A stretch of 64,000 bases of DNA, taken from Corynebacterium sp. Marseille-P3884 (GTDB taxonomy: Bacteria; Actinomycetota; Actinomycetes; Mycobacteriales; Mycobacteriaceae). The translations under genes were made by a program, and so were the position numbers. Where the stretch lies: contig NZ_JAGKSD010000006.1 in the NCBI RefSeq assembly GCF_017942225.1, positions 100,100 to 164,099 on the forward strand, read 5' to 3'. Under the pieces are notes generated by a model that saw only the letters and a program-made list of their open reading frames with translations, ran no database searches and was not told the DNA's origin. Of the stretch, positions 8,982 to 19,557 are shown in pieces (within the stretch, counting starts at the first letter, position 1; each line of letters begins with the position of its first letter).

Positions 8982-9536
8982 TCAGGTCTCCTTGGGTTCT
9001 GGCGACGTGCCCGCACCGTGTGCGGCAGACGTATCTGCCTGCTCCGGCGCGCCCATGTCGCGGTAGTTGTTTCGTCCGTCCAGCCAGGACTGGAGGATGG
9101 CCACTGCCGCGGCCTGGTCAATGACAGATCGTCCAGCTTTCTCACTCACGCCGGATGCGCGCAACGCGTGCGTCGCCTCCACGGTGGTGAGCCGCTCATC
9201 GGCATACCGGACCGGTACATCGCTGCGGCGCGAGATCCGGAAGCCGATTTCCTTCGCGTGCTTGACGCTGGACGAACCATTTCCTTGCAAATCGCGCGGA
9301 AGCCCCACGACGACTTCAACGGCGTCGTACTCCTCGATGATCTCCAGCAACCGTTCAATATCCGCGCCGTCGCGGTCTTTGAAACCCGTGACGCGCTTGA
9401 CTGTCTCCACCGGGGTGGCCAGGCGTGCATCACGGTCAGAGGAAGCGACGCCGATCCGGACGGTGCCCACATCGAGACCGATGCGGCGGCCGTTCCCCGG
9501 GTCGTCGACCCCGGGGGTATCCGGATGAACTTTCAT
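8982..9536 (-). CDS. ruvX: Holliday-junction resolvase-like protein RuvX (YqgF)
   Basis: 184 residues with the RNase H-like fold. Signature motifs are [20 protein letters not shown] at the N terminus, [15 protein letters not shown] in the middle and [12 protein letters not shown] plus [15 protein letters not shown] at the end. Family members process the 5' end of pre-16S rRNA. ATG 9536 is preceded by AAAAGGGAA; an upstream in-frame start adds 26 unrelated residues. The gene directly precedes mltG, the usual actinobacterial order. Confidence 0.92.
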   Translation of the reverse strand: MKVHPDTPGVDDPGNGRRIGLDVGTVRIGVASSDRDARLATPVETVKRVTGFKDRDGADIERLLEIIEEYDAVEVVVGLPRDLQGNGSSSVKHAKEIGFRISRRSDVPVRYADERLTTVEATHALRASGVSEKAGRSVIDQAAAVAILQSWLDGRNNYRDMGAPEQADTSAAHGAGTSPEPKET

Positions 9537-9662
9537 CGTTGGCGGGTTCCCTTTTCTCGTGCTGGAAGTGCCGTCGTTTCCACGGTAGTGCCACTCGGCA
9601 CGGTCGTGGACCATGGACAGGGCGTGTCACGTAATCAATTCGTGACCTTCCTGAACCCTATC

Positions 9663-12335
9663 CTATATCTGGGCGATGCGGTCCCGAAGGGCTGCGAAGC
9701 CGGCATCAATGCCTGCAGCATCCGAACCCGAACCCTGCGCGAGATCCGGCTTGCCACCGCCCTTGCCACCGACATATCCGCCGAACAGGCCAACGAACTC
9801 GCCGGCCTTGATGCCCTCGTCGACAGCTGCCTTTGTCGCAGCCACAGCGAACGGCACCTTGCCATCGGCATCCGCGGCCAGCACGATCACTGCCGGGGAA
9901 TCACCGAAGCGGCCGCGCAGATCCGTGGCGATGGTGCGCATGTCGCCGCCGGTCGTGCCGTCGGGAAGCTTCACGCTCAGGTAGCGGAATGCCCCGACCT
10001 CTTCTGCCTTATTCACCAGCTCGCCGGTCTGGTTGGCCAGTTCCTTCTTGCGCAGATTCTCGATCTCCTTCTCAGCGGCGCGGAGGCGCTCGGTGAGCTG
10101 AGCGATGCGCTCCGGAAGATCCTCAGACGGGGTCTTCATCTCGCTGGCGAGCAGGTTCGCAATAGCGGCTTCCTTGGAGAAGTACTGGAAGGAATCCATG
10201 CCCGAGTACGCCTCAATACGGCGTGCACCCGATCCGACAGACGACTCGCCGAGCACGGCCACCGGGCCGATCTGCGAGGAGTGGTCCACGTGCGTGCCGC
10301 CGCACAGCTCGATGGAGAACGGTCCGCCGATCTCCACGACGCGCACCTCGTCGCCGTAGTTCTCGCCGAACAGGGCCATCGCGCCCATTGCCTTCGCCTC
10401 GTCCAAGGAGGTCTCGAAGGTGTTGACGGCGAAGTCCGCGTCGACCGCCTGGTTGGCGATGGTCGAGATCTCCTCCAGCTGCTCGGGGCTCAACTGGTCG
10501 GTGTAATTGAAGTCGAAGCGCAAGTAGCCCGGCTTGTTCATCGAGCCAGCCTGCACGGCGGTCGGGCCGAGCACCTGGCGCAGCGCCGCGTGAATCAGGT
10601 GCGTCGCGGTGTGCGCCTGACGGGCACCGTGGCGCCACGTCGGATCGACCTCCGCGCGGACGGTCTGGCCGACGTCGAGTCCGCCGTTTGCCACGGTCGC
10701 CTTGTGCACCCAGAGCTTCTTGTTGCCGACCTTCTGGACATCGTGCACGTCGAGGACCGTGTCGCCGACGATGATGCGGCCACGGTCAGCGAGCTGTCCG
10801 CCGCCTTCGGCATACATCGGGGTCACATCGAGAATGACCTCGACCTCGTCGCCCTGGGCAGCCTCCCCGACCTTCTCGCCGCCGCGGACGAGGCCCAGGA
10901 CCTTTCCTTCGTGGCTCAGCTCGGTGAAGCCGACGAATTCGGTCGGGTGACCGTCGATCCACTCACGGTAGAGCGATTCATCAATATTGCCGTGCTTCTT
11001 GGCCTTGTTGTCGGCCTTGGCGCGCTGCTTCTGCTCGTCCATCGCCGCGTGGAAGGCATCCATGTCCACGTCCAGGCCAGCCTCGGCGGCCATTTCGAGG
11101 GTCAGGTCGATCGGGAAGCCGTAGGTGTCATGCAGCTCGAAAGCCTTCTCCCCCGGAACCGTCTTCTGGCCGGCAGACTTGAGCGCCGTGGCCGTCTCGT
11201 CGAAACGCGTGGTGCCGGATTCGAGGGTCTTCAGGAAGGCCTTTTCCTCGGCGACAGCGACGCGGAGGATGCGCTCGCGGTTGTCCGCGATCTCCGGGAA
11301 GGACGGTGTCATCGTGTCCATGATGGTGTTCATGAACGTCTCCAGCGTGTTACCGGTGGCACCCAGCAGGCGCGCGGAACGTACGATGCGGCGCATCAGG
11401 CGGCGCAGGATGTAGCCGCGGCCTTCATTCGACGGGGTGACACCGTCGAGAATGATCATCATCGCGGTGCGGGAGTGGTCGGCGATGACGCGGAAGCGCA
11501 CATCGTCTTCCTGCTTGCCAGCGCCGTACTTCGTGCCGGTCAGCTTCTCCGCCGCCTGAATCACGGGTGCGAGCAGATCTGTCTCGTAGACATTGTCCAC
11601 GCCCTGCAGCAGGCAGGCGAGGCGCTCGATGCCCAGGCCGGTATCGATATTCTTCTTCGGCAGCTCGCCGACGATCTCGAAATTGCCCTTCTTATCGCCC
11701 TCGCCGCGGATGGACTCCATGAACACGAGGTTCCAGATCTCCATGTAGCGGTTATCGTCGGCGATCGGGCCGCCGTCGGCGCCGTATTCCGGGCCACGGT
11801 CGTAGTAGATCTCGGAGCACGGGCCGCACGGGCCGGGGATGCCCATGGACCAGAAATTGTCCTCCATGCCCATGCGCTGGATGCGGTCAGCGGAAACTCC
11901 GCCCTTGTCACGCCAGATCTCGGCCGCTTCATCGTCGTCCGTGTAGACGGTCACCCACAACCGCTCCGGGTCGAGCCCGAAACCGCCATCAGCCTGCGAC
12001 TTCGTCAGCAGGTCCCACGCGAGCGTGATCGCGCCTTCCTTGAAGTACTGGCCGAAGGAGAAGTTGCCCGCCATCTGGAAGAAGGTGTTGTGGCGGGTGG
12101 TGATGCCCACTTCCTCGATGTCCAGGGTGCGCACGCATTTCTGGATCGAGGTGGCCTTGCCGTTCTCGAACGGCGGGTTCTGCTGCCCCAAGAAGTACGG
12201 CTTGAACGGCACCATGCCCGCGTTGACGAACAGCAGGGTCGGGTCGTCGAGAATCAGCGAAGCGCTAGGCACGGGCGTGTGCCCAGCGTCGACGAAGTGC
12301 GAGGTGAACCGGTCGCGGATCTCATGGGTCTGCAC
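9663..12335 (-). CDS. alaS: Alanyl-tRNA synthetase
   Basis: 890 residues, full length. The catalytic class II domain begins [16 protein letters not shown]; the editing domain has [16 protein letters not shown] and [20 protein letters not shown] with its Zn-binding His and Cys; the C-Ala domain ends [14 protein letters not shown]. It charges tRNA-Ala and hydrolyses mis-acylated Ser/Gly. The start GTG at 12335 has AAGG upstream. No T-box or other leader was seen in front of it. It is followed after 126 bases by ruvX. Confidence 0.97.
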   Translation of the reverse strand: MQTHEIRDRFTSHFVDAGHTPVPSASLILDDPTLLFVNAGMVPFKPYFLGQQNPPFENGKATSIQKCVRTLDIEEVGITTRHNTFFQMAGNFSFGQYFKEGAITLAWDLLTKSQADGGFGLDPERLWVTVYTDDDEAAEIWRDKGGVSADRIQRMGMEDNFWSMGIPGPCGPCSEIYYDRGPEYGADGGPIADDNRYMEIWNLVFMESIRGEGDKKGNFEIVGELPKKNIDTGLGIERLACLLQGVDNVYETDLLAPVIQAAEKLTGTKYGAGKQEDDVRFRVIADHSRTAMMIILDGVTPSNEGRGYILRRLMRRIVRSARLLGATGNTLETFMNTIMDTMTPSFPEIADNRERILRVAVAEEKAFLKTLESGTTRFDETATALKSAGQKTVPGEKAFELHDTYGFPIDLTLEMAAEAGLDVDMDAFHAAMDEQKQRAKADNKAKKHGNIDESLYREWIDGHPTEFVGFTELSHEGKVLGLVRGGEKVGEAAQGDEVEVILDVTPMYAEGGGQLADRGRIIVGDTVLDVHDVQKVGNKKLWVHKATVANGGLDVGQTVRAEVDPTWRHGARQAHTATHLIHAALRQVLGPTAVQAGSMNKPGYLRFDFNYTDQLSPEQLEEISTIANQAVDADFAVNTFETSLDEAKAMGAMALFGENYGDEVRVVEIGGPFSIELCGGTHVDHSSQIGPVAVLGESSVGSGARRIEAYSGMDSFQYFSKEAAIANLLASEMKTPSEDLPERIAQLTERLRAAEKEIENLRKKELANQTGELVNKAEEVGAFRYLSVKLPDGTTGGDMRTIATDLRGRFGDSPAVIVLAADADGKVPFAVAATKAAVDEGIKAGEFVGLFGGYVGGKGGGKPDLAQGSGSDAAGIDAGFAALRDRIAQI

Positions 12336-12437
12336 AGAAGAATCCTTAAGCGTTAGTAAAGCGTTGACAGTGCGTTTCTCGTCGTTACACCTTACCCGCG
12401 CTACGCCATCTCACGGTCACTAGCTCACGGGCACAAC

Positions 12438-12448
12438 GCTTATCGACG
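12438..12448 (-). repeat. 11-mer CGTCGATAAGC
   Basis: Exact copy one base beyond the rarA stop, in the alaS-rarA gap. Confidence 0.95.
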
Positions 12449-12449
12449 C

Positions 12450-13835
12450 CTATTCTCCCCGCACCATTTCCCTCAGCCTCTCCGCATACGACTGAATACG
12501 TTTCTCCGCTCCATGGTCGGTGGGCTGGTAGTACCGGGCATCGTCGAGCCCTTCCGGCATATACCGTTGCTCCACTACACCGCGCGGGTCATCGTGCGGG
12601 TAGAGGTAGCCGACCGCATGGCCGATCTTTTTCGCTCCTTCGTAGTGGCCGTCACGAAGGTGCGGCGGAACGGCACCGGTGCGTCCGGCGCGGACGTCGG
12701 CAAGCGCTGCGTCGATCGCTTTGATCACCGACGGCGACTTGGGCGCGGTCGCCAAATGGATGGTGGCTTGCGCGAGCGGCAGGCGTCCTTCCGGCATGCC
12801 GATGAACTGGACCGCATTGGCCGCCGCCGTCGCCGTTTGCAGCGCGGTCGGATCCGCCATGCCGATGTCCTCGGACGCGTGGATGACCAGGCGGCGGGCG
12901 ATGAACCGCGGGTCCTCCCCCGCTTCGATCATGAGCGCGAGGTAGTGGAGCGCCGCATCCACGTCGGAGCCGCGGATCGACTTGATGAACGCCGAGGTGA
13001 TGTCGTAGTGCTGGTCGCCATCGCGGTCGTAGCGCACCACTGCACGGTCAACGCTGTTCTGCACGACCTCGAGGGTGATCGATTTCTGCTCCCCGTCACC
13101 TGCGCCCTCGGCAGCCGCTTCGAGGTAGGTCAACGCGCGGCGCGCATCGCCCCCGGCGAGCAGGACAAGCTGCTCACGCGCGTCGTCGTCAAGCGTCACT
13201 GCTCCGCCTAGGCCTCGTTGGTCTTCGACGGCGCGGTCGATCACGGTCCTGATGCCGTCGTCGTCAAGCGATTCCAGCTTCAACAGCAAAGAGCGCGACA
13301 GCAACGGCGCCACCACGCTGAAGGACGGATTTTCTGTCGTCGCTGCCACGAGCAGCACCGTGCGGTTTTCCACCGCGGCGAGCAACGCGTCCTGCTGCGT
13401 CTTCGAAAATCGGTGCACCTCGTCGATGAACAGCACCGTGCGCTGCCCGCGCACGAGGTCCTGCTTGGCGCCCTCGAGCACCTCGCGGACCTGTTTGACG
13501 CCCGACGACAGCGCCGACAACCCCACGAAGTTCTGCCCCATGGCGCCCGCGATGAGCGAGGCGATCGTCGTCTTGCCGGTGCCCGGTGGGCCATAAAGAA
13601 TCACCGATGCTTCGCCGGAGCCCTCCACGAGCCTGCGGAGCGGACGGCCTGGGCCGAGGAGGTGCTCCTGGCCCACGAGCTCATCGAGGGTCCGCGGCCG
13701 CATCCGGGCTGCAAGCGGCGCTGAAGACCCCGCGTCGAAAAAAGCGGTGCCCCGCGCAGCGCTGCTGAGGCTCGCTCCGGATTGCCCCGAGCTACCCGAG
13801 CCCGACGGATCCGTGAACAAACCGCCCTGCGTCAT
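12450..13835 (-). CDS. rarA: Replication-associated recombination protein A (MgsA/RarA AAA ATPase)
   Basis: 461 residues. The AAA+ core has Walker [13 protein letters not shown] (about residue 80), Walker [20 protein letters not shown] and sensor residues ATTENPSF; the C-terminal tetramerisation domain reads [11 protein letters not shown] and [22 protein letters not shown]. It acts at stalled replication forks. The N-terminal 35 residues are Ser/Gly rich. Its ATG overlaps the stop of the upstream gene by four bases (ATGA), so expression is coupled. Confidence 0.93.
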   Translation of the reverse strand: MTQGGLFTDPSGSGSSGQSGASLSSAARGTAFFDAGSSAPLAARMRPRTLDELVGQEHLLGPGRPLRRLVEGSGEASVILYGPPGTGKTTIASLIAGAMGQNFVGLSALSSGVKQVREVLEGAKQDLVRGQRTVLFIDEVHRFSKTQQDALLAAVENRTVLLVAATTENPSFSVVAPLLSRSLLLKLESLDDDGIRTVIDRAVEDQRGLGGAVTLDDDAREQLVLLAGGDARRALTYLEAAAEGAGDGEQKSITLEVVQNSVDRAVVRYDRDGDQHYDITSAFIKSIRGSDVDAALHYLALMIEAGEDPRFIARRLVIHASEDIGMADPTALQTATAAANAVQFIGMPEGRLPLAQATIHLATAPKSPSVIKAIDAALADVRAGRTGAVPPHLRDGHYEGAKKIGHAVGYLYPHDDPRGVVEQRYMPEGLDDARYYQPTDHGAEKRIQSYAERLREMVRGE

Positions 13836-14971
13836 ACCAGCTGCTCCGCTACCCGGCGGGCGAAATCCGCCGTCACCGCATACGTCGGCTCCGTGCCCGT
13901 CGCCGCGTAGCGCGCCAGGGCATCGAAGGTACCGGCCACATCCCTGCGGATCACCCGCGCCTCAGCTTCATCCTCGGGCGCCTCCCCGTCTCCTGCTGCG
14001 TCTTCCACACCCCGCACGTACTCGAGCAACGAGGCACTGAAAAACGCCCAGCCGATCAGCGCCGCGGTAATCCGCGCTTGCAACGTGTCGTGGTTGAGCA
14101 CCGACGGCCACACGTCGCCGACTTCCGCCACCCACGCTTCAACGAAGACTGCCGTTTCATGCTCGCTGATCGGCCGCGCCGAAATGTACTGCGGGAAACC
14201 AGCGATCACCCCAGCGATATCCGCCACGACATCACGGAAACCAGCCCACTCGTAGTCAAGGAATTGCGCGCGCTCGGCGAAAATAATGTTGTCCGGCGAC
14301 AGGTCGAACGGCGTGAACGCCCGCGACCCGCCGTGCAGCATGCGCACCTGCACCGTCTGGGCCACAGCAGCGACATCCGCGGGCACGTCAATGCCCATCT
14401 GTCGGATGATGTCCACGCCTTCTTCAATACGGTTTTCCAGCATCGCTTCGCGCTGAATCTGGATCTCCCGCGCGCCGTCGATGGAGCGGAGCATGCGCGC
14501 CAGCAAAATATTGAAGCTCGTCTCCGCCCCCGCGGTTCCGGCATGCATCTTGCCCAACGACGTGCCCAGATTCCGCAGCAGACGCACGCGCGCCTCGTCG
14601 TCGGACTGGTCGAGCAGATCAGCGAAGGTCTCACCGTTGCCCACATCCGACAGGATCAGCGTGCGACGCTCGATGTCGTACCCCAGCAAGACAGGACCAG
14701 GGCGCACATCTTCGCTTAACGACGTCGTGAACTGGTACGCCACCACTTCCCTCAAAAAAGCTGCGTCGTCCACCTCATCATTCGACTCCGGCGAATATTT
14801 CACCACGACGGACCGGTGAGGAAACACCGGATTATTCGCCACACGTAGACGCAGCACCGTCGTCGCACCGGTACCGCTGAGCTCCTCAGGGTCCGTCAAC
14901 TGCTGCTGCCCGCCGTAGCGGTTGTTCAACACCGCTTCGGCAGTGGCGATGATTTCTTGGTTATCCAGCAT
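13832..14971 (-). CDS. Phosphotransferase-fold (APH-like) protein of unknown substrate
   Basis: 379 residues. The layout matches aminoglycoside-phosphotransferase/choline-kinase folds: an N-lobe with a Lys strand ([12 protein letters not shown]), then a loop [15 protein letters not shown] holding the Asp and Asn of the Brenner-type motif, and [11 protein letters not shown] with the metal-binding Asp near residue 240. The usual HGD is replaced by PFD, so activity is uncertain. ATG 14971 fits better than an upstream start eight codons earlier. It is wedged between aspS and rarA and overlaps rarA by four bases. Substrate is not predictable from context. Confidence 0.7.
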   Translation of the reverse strand: MLDNQEIIATAEAVLNNRYGGQQQLTDPEELSGTGATTVLRLRVANNPVFPHRSVVVKYSPESNDEVDDAAFLREVVAYQFTTSLSEDVRPGPVLLGYDIERRTLILSDVGNGETFADLLDQSDDEARVRLLRNLGTSLGKMHAGTAGAETSFNILLARMLRSIDGAREIQIQREAMLENRIEEGVDIIRQMGIDVPADVAAVAQTVQVRMLHGGSRAFTPFDLSPDNIIFAERAQFLDYEWAGFRDVVADIAGVIAGFPQYISARPISEHETAVFVEAWVAEVGDVWPSVLNHDTLQARITAALIGWAFFSASLLEYVRGVEDAAGDGEAPEDEAEARVIRRDVAGTFDALARYAATGTEPTYAVTADFARRVAEQLV

Positions 14972-15021
14972 GTTCAGACAGCCGACGCAGAGCACTCACG
15001 ACCCCGGCCGGCCTCGCCCTT

Positions 15022-16887
15022 TTAGTTGTCCGCCTCGGCCTTGTTCTCAGTCTCGGCCTTGCCCTCGGCCGAGGCATCCTTCTTCTCCGGCTTGAAGTCC
15101 ACGCCGGTCTCCTTGCGCTGGGCAGCCGGAATGGTGCCCGGGGCGTCGGTAAGCGGATCGACGCCGCCGCCCGACTTCGGGAAGGCGATGACATCGCGGA
15201 TCGAATCGAAGCCGCCCAGCAACGACACGATGCGGTCCCAGCCGAACGCGATGCCGCCGTGCGGCGGTGCGCCGTAGGAGAATGCGTCGAGCAGGAAGCC
15301 GAATTTCTCCTGTGCTTCCTCGTTAGTGATGCCCATGACGTCGAAGACGCGCTTTTGCACATCCTGGTTGTGGATACGGATGGAGCCGCCGCCGATCTCA
15401 TTGCCGTTGCAGACGATGTCGTAGGCGTAGGCGAGTGCCTCGCCCGGCTCCTTGTCGAAGGTGTCCAGGTACTCCGGCTTCGGCGACGTGAACGCGTGGT
15501 GCACAGCCGTCCACTGGGAGTGGCCGAGTGCGACATCGCCGGAGGCCGTGGCGTCGGCAGCCGGCTCGAACAGCGGTGCGTCGACGACCCAGGTGAACGC
15601 CCAGTCACCTTCCTTGATCAGGCCGAGCTTGTTCGCGATCTCGCCACGAGCGGCGCCGAGCAGCGCACGGGAAGACTTGGTGTCGCCAGCGGCGAAGAAG
15701 ATGCAGTCGCCCGGCTTCGCGCCGACGTGATCGACGATGCCCGCCTTCTCCTCGTCGGTGATGTTCTTCGCGACGGGGCCAGTGAGCTCGCCGTCCTCCT
15801 GCACGAGGATGTACGCCAAGCCCTTGGCACCGCGCTGCTTCGCCCAGTCCTGCCATGCGTCCAGCTGACGACGCGGCTGCGATGCGCCACCGTCCATGAC
15901 CACAGCACCGACGTACTCGTTTTGGAACACGCGGAACGGGGTGTCCTTGAAGAACTCAGTGCAGTCCACCAGCTGAATATCGAAGCGCAGATCCGGCTTA
16001 TCCGAGCCGTACTTCTCCATCGCTTCCTTGTAGGTCATGCGCGGAATCGGCGTGGTGATCTCGTAGCCGATCAGCTTCCACAGCTCAACCAGGATCTCCT
16101 CGGCGAGCTCAATAACGTCATCCTGGTCGACGAAGCTGGCCTCAATATCCAGCTGGGTGAATTCCGGCTGGCGGTCAGCGCGGAAATCCTCGTCGCGGTA
16201 GCAGCGCGCGATCTGGTAGTAACGCTCCATGCCCGACACCATGAGCAGCTGCTTGAACAGCTGCGGGGACTGCGGCAGTGCGTACCACGTACCCGGACGA
16301 AGACGAGCCGGAACCAGGAAGTCGCGGGCACCCTCCGGGGTCGAACGCGTAAGAGTCGGCGTCTCGATCTCCACAAACTCGTGCTTGTTCAGCACGTCGC
16401 GGGCAGCTTTGTTCGCCTTCGAACGCAGGCGCAGAGCCTCGGCCTGGCGCTCACGGCGCAGATCCAAGTAGCGGTAACGCAGGCGAGTCTCCTCGCCGAC
16501 CTCGCTGGAGGAGAAATCCTCCACCTGGAACGGCAGCGGCGCAGAGGTAGACAGGACAGTCAACTCGGTCGCGTTGACCTCGATCTCGCCGGACGCGAGA
16601 TTCGGGTTAGCGGAGCCCTCCGGACGCGGCTCGACGACACCGGTGACCTTCACGCAGTACTCGCTACGCAGGTCGTGAGCGGCCTCAGCCACCTCGGATT
16701 CACGGAAGACGACCTGTGCGTAACCGGAACGGTCGCGCAAGTCGATGAAGATCACACCGCCGTGGTCACGGCGGCGGCCGACCCAACCAGTCAGCGTGAC
16801 GGTCTGACCGTCCATTTCTTTACGGAGATCCCCTGCAAGGTGAGTGCGCAGCACGGTTTCCTCCACGTCCTTCCACGTGTTGTCCAA
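15022..16887 (-). CDS. aspS: Aspartyl-tRNA synthetase
   Basis: 621 residues of the large bacterial type: N-terminal OB fold ([22 protein letters not shown]), class II motif 2 ([21 protein letters not shown]), the GAD insertion domain, and motif 3 ([14 protein letters not shown]). It charges tRNA-Asp, and in many Actinobacteria also tRNA-Asn for GatCAB amidation; which form applies here cannot be read directly. The last ~30 residues are a Lys/Glu/Ala-rich tail. It is transcribed away from the metallopeptidase gene, with a 100-base shared upstream region. Confidence 0.96.
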   Translation of the reverse strand: MDNTWKDVEETVLRTHLAGDLRKEMDGQTVTLTGWVGRRRDHGGVIFIDLRDRSGYAQVVFRESEVAEAAHDLRSEYCVKVTGVVEPRPEGSANPNLASGEIEVNATELTVLSTSAPLPFQVEDFSSSEVGEETRLRYRYLDLRRERQAEALRLRSKANKAARDVLNKHEFVEIETPTLTRSTPEGARDFLVPARLRPGTWYALPQSPQLFKQLLMVSGMERYYQIARCYRDEDFRADRQPEFTQLDIEASFVDQDDVIELAEEILVELWKLIGYEITTPIPRMTYKEAMEKYGSDKPDLRFDIQLVDCTEFFKDTPFRVFQNEYVGAVVMDGGASQPRRQLDAWQDWAKQRGAKGLAYILVQEDGELTGPVAKNITDEEKAGIVDHVGAKPGDCIFFAAGDTKSSRALLGAARGEIANKLGLIKEGDWAFTWVVDAPLFEPAADATASGDVALGHSQWTAVHHAFTSPKPEYLDTFDKEPGEALAYAYDIVCNGNEIGGGSIRIHNQDVQKRVFDVMGITNEEAQEKFGFLLDAFSYGAPPHGGIAFGWDRIVSLLGGFDSIRDVIAFPKSGGGVDPLTDAPGTIPAAQRKETGVDFKPEKKDASAEGKAETENKAEADN

Positions 16888-16897
16888 CTATTTCTCA

Positions 16898-16909
16898 ACT
16901 CACGTGAGT
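16898..16909. promoter_or_regulatory. 12-bp palindrome between aspS and the metallopeptidase gene
   Basis: ACTCACGTGAGT is a perfect palindrome lying 11 bases upstream of aspS in the divergent intergenic region. It could be an operator; no regulator is identifiable. Confidence 0.35.
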
Positions 16910-16987
16910 CTACCGAATGGCCCCGGTGCATCTCCCTAGAAGGTTCCCACCCCCGGAACCTCCCTTGTTTATGGCATGATTTGGCCC

Positions 16988-17896
16988 ATGACCTTTAAGA
17001 GTGGTGTGACGCCCTCCGGGCGTGGAGTCAGTACGAGCAGTGGCCCCAGCGGCGGCAGAGGCGGCGGCATGCCCATCATGCTCGGCGGCGGCGGCCTCGG
17101 CACGGTCGTCCTACTCGTCCTCTACCTGCTTCTCAGCCGCGGTGGCGGCCTTGGCGGTGGCCCGGCCGAACCCGGCCAGCAGGCTCAGCAACAGCAGCAG
17201 CAGGGCGAAAACAACCTCGAACACTGCAGTGCTGAAGGTGCCGTGAACGAGTACGCGGATTGCCGCGCTGCTGCCATGGCCGATTCGCTCAACGCTGTGT
17301 GGCCCACCGTGCTCTCCGAGCAGGCCGGCATCGAATACAGCGAGCCGGGTCTGCGTCTGTTCCAGAACAGTGTCCAGAGTGGGTGCGGTAATGCGTCGTC
17401 AAGCACGGGCCCCTTCTACTGCCCGCGCGATGAGCACATCTACCTCGACACCAGCTTCTTCGATCAGCTTGAACAGCTCGGCGGAAGCTCTGCTCCCCTG
17501 TCTCAGATGTACGTCGTCGCCCACGAGTGGGGCCACCACATCCAGAACCTCGAGGACACCCTCGGCCTGAGCAACTACGAAGACCCGGGCGAGGACTCCG
17601 CAGCCGTCGCCATCGAGCTGCAGGCTGACTGCTACGCCGGTATTTGGGCATCCCAGGCAGACAAGGGCGAAAACGCCCTGCTCGAGCCCATCACCGAGGA
17701 CCAGCTGAAGTCGGCTATTGAGACCGCCCGCGCCATCGGCGATGACCACATCCAGCAGCACTCCGGCCAAGACGTCAACCCGGATGCCTGGACGCACGGT
17801 TCCTCCGAGCAGCGCCAAGAAGCGTTCCTCAGCGGCTACAACAGCGGCTCCATGGCCAAGTGCGACACCCTCAACCGCGGCGTGTACAAGGGCTAG
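16988..17896 (+). CDS. Membrane-anchored neutral zinc metallopeptidase (YpfJ-like)
   Basis: 302 residues. A Gly/Ser-rich N terminus precedes one membrane helix (about residues 37-50) and a Gln-rich linker; the peptidase domain carries HEWGHHIQ (H179, E180, H183) and the downstream ELQADCYAGIWA segment that supplies the third ligand. Four Cys (C80, C92, C133, C145) likely form disulphides, in keeping with an extracellular location. Start ATG 16988 was preferred to one four codons upstream. The CBS gene starts 15 bases after its stop. Confidence 0.88.
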   Translation: MTFKSGVTPSGRGVSTSSGPSGGRGGGMPIMLGGGGLGTVVLLVLYLLLSRGGGLGGGPAEPGQQAQQQQQQGENNLEHCSAEGAVNEYADCRAAAMADSLNAVWPTVLSEQAGIEYSEPGLRLFQNSVQSGCGNASSSTGPFYCPRDEHIYLDTSFFDQLEQLGGSSAPLSQMYVVAHEWGHHIQNLEDTLGLSNYEDPGEDSAAVAIELQADCYAGIWASQADKGENALLEPITEDQLKSAIETARAIGDDHIQQHSGQDVNPDAWTHGSSEQRQEAFLSGYNSGSMAKCDTLNRGVYKG

Positions 17897-17911
17897 ATCT
17901 ATATATAAACG

Positions 17912-18673
17912 ATGACCAAGGGCGACAACAGCAGCGATCAGGACGCTCAGCACAGCGCACGGCCCAGCAATCGCGCTGTGCCGTTTCTCGCGGCGTTCAA
18001 CGAGATCGAGAGTTTCCTGCGCTCCGCCTTGGACGCGAAGAAGACCGACGGCTTCAACTGGATGGTCTCCAAAGCGGAAAAGCGCCACATCGTCACCACC
18101 GGACAGGCCAACGATCTCAAGGAATTCGCTGGGCTTAGGAACGCCATCAGCCACGGCGAATACCAGGACTACCGGCCCATCGCCGAACCCCTGCCCGAGG
18201 CAGTCGCCGAGATCGAGGCCATCCGCGATCAACTCCTCCACCCAGCCCTGGCTATAGATGTCATCGGCCACCAGGACGTGATCACGTTCTCGCCCGACGA
18301 GGACATTCACGAGGCACTCCACGCCATCCGCGACACGGGCATCTCCCAGTTCCCCATTTACGACGACAAACAGTGCCGTGGCGTCCTGACCACCAACACG
18401 ATCGCCCGGTGGCTCGCCGACGAGCTCGGCGAAGACGATTCCATCGCCAACTCGAGCATCGAGCACGTGCTCACCTTCAACGAGCGCAAGGACAAAGCCG
18501 TGTTCCTTCCCCGGACCGCCACAGCCACCGAGGTCATCGCCGCGCTCACCTCACCCTCGCGCAAGCAGGTCCTGCCCCGCCTCGTGATCATCACCGAACA
18601 CGGGCACAACAACCAGCAGCCTCTGCGCGTGATCACGCCCTCGAACCTGCCCGCGCTCTTCGACGCGGTCTAG
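17912..18673 (+). CDS. HEPN-like domain fused to a CBS pair
   Basis: 253 residues. The N-terminal helical region (about 20-105) contains LRNAISHGE, an Rx4H motif (R76, H81) as found in HEPN domains, some of which are RNases. The rest (about 108-250) looks like two CBS modules, e.g. ISQFPIYDDKQCRGVLTTN, which typically bind adenine nucleotides. No signal or membrane segment is seen, so it is cytoplasmic. It begins 15 bases after the metallopeptidase stop with no Shine-Dalgarno, implying coupled translation. The HEPN call rests on one motif and helical context, so function is open. Confidence 0.6.
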   Translation: MTKGDNSSDQDAQHSARPSNRAVPFLAAFNEIESFLRSALDAKKTDGFNWMVSKAEKRHIVTTGQANDLKEFAGLRNAISHGEYQDYRPIAEPLPEAVAEIEAIRDQLLHPALAIDVIGHQDVITFSPDEDIHEALHAIRDTGISQFPIYDDKQCRGVLTTNTIARWLADELGEDDSIANSSIEHVLTFNERKDKAVFLPRTATATEVIAALTSPSRKQVLPRLVIITEHGHNNQQPLRVITPSNLPALFDAV

Positions 18674-18695
18674 TTCCCCGCTCGCGCGGGATGCT

Positions 18696-18797
18696 GGTGA
18701 ATCTGTTTACACTTCGCCCCGCTGCCACTGAACCCCAAAACGCGCTGACCTCTACTTATAAATAAGCAGACATGTCGGAGATGTAAACAGATTCACC
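18696..18797. repeat. 102-bp element with perfect 16-bp terminal inverted repeats
   Basis: GGTGAATCTGTTTACA at 18696-18711 is the exact inverse of TGTAAACAGATTCACC at 18782-18797. The 70-base interior holds an AT-rich palindrome (CTTATAAATAAG, about 18755-18766) and no gene. It lies between two convergent genes. It could be a MITE-like insertion, a paired regulator site, or a large termination structure; no clear target-site duplication was seen. Confidence 0.75.
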
Positions 18798-18864
18798 GGT
18801 GGGCCTGCACCAACTATTTTCCGGCAGATCCTGCCCCAAGATCTCGCCCCACCAAAATCGGGCT

Positions 18865-19536
18865 TCAGTCCCCCAGCTCCTGCCCGAGCGGGCCTGCCAG
18901 CACAAGGCGCACGAGATACAGCACCATCGCGGGCACAAAGAAGAACACCAGCGGCACGGAGAAAGCGAGAGGCAGCTTGACGACGACCCACACTGCCCCG
19001 GCCACCACCGCCACCGCGATGAGCGTGCGGCCGAGGAACTGGAACGTGTGCTGGATCGACGATGTAGCGAGCTGAGCGAAACCTGGGGCCGGCGAGTTCT
19101 CAGCACCCGAACTGCCCGAACTACCCGAGTTATCTGAACCGACCGACGCCAGCGCAAAGAACCACACGCTGATTCCGGCGATGATGAATGCTCCGGCCAA
19201 CGCCAGAGCTTGGATCACCGTGAGCGCGAAACCGTCCACGCCGGCTTGGAAGACCACGAACTGCTGGTAAACCAAGAGCGCACCGGCAGCCAATAACAAC
19301 ACCCAAAACACGGAAGCAGCGCGCCAGGCCACGGTGAGCTGGCGAATGAACATGAGAGCGTAGCGGGAGCCCCGGCCCTGCACCATCTCCCCGACCACGA
19401 CATTGGCGGCACGCCACGCGGCTCCACCGGTCACCACCGGCAGCGAGGTGACCACCAGCAGCATATTCAGGATCACGATGTCCGCCAGCAGCGTGAACGC
19501 CGCCATGAACTTCGAGTCGGGGTGGAAAAACTGCAT
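18865..19536 (-). CDS. YesL-family (DUF624) membrane protein
   Basis: 223 residues with about five membrane segments. The start MQFFHPDSKFMAAFTLLADI followed by NMLLVVTSLPVVTGGAAWRA is typical of YesL proteins, which accompany carbohydrate ABC importers in Gram-positives; their role is not established. It begins 21 bases after the permease gene and ends the operon. A Ser/Gly/Asn-rich loop lies near residue 135-150. Confidence 0.8.
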   Translation of the reverse strand: MQFFHPDSKFMAAFTLLADIVILNMLLVVTSLPVVTGGAAWRAANVVVGEMVQGRGSRYALMFIRQLTVAWRAASVFWVLLLAAGALLVYQQFVVFQAGVDGFALTVIQALALAGAFIIAGISVWFFALASVGSDNSGSSGSSGAENSPAPGFAQLATSSIQHTFQFLGRTLIAVAVVAGAVWVVVKLPLAFSVPLVFFFVPAMVLYLVRLVLAGPLGQELGD

Positions 19537-19557
19537 GACCGGACCGCTACCTGACCA

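Noticed and set aside
8967..12356. Very long open frame on the plus strand opposite alaS
   Set aside because: It is the antisense of a clear alaS gene; high GC and codon bias keep the opposite frame open. It has no protein-family features.
12336..12437. Riboswitch or T-box leader before alaS
   Set aside because: No T-box stem or specifier region is seen; the same applies to thrS.
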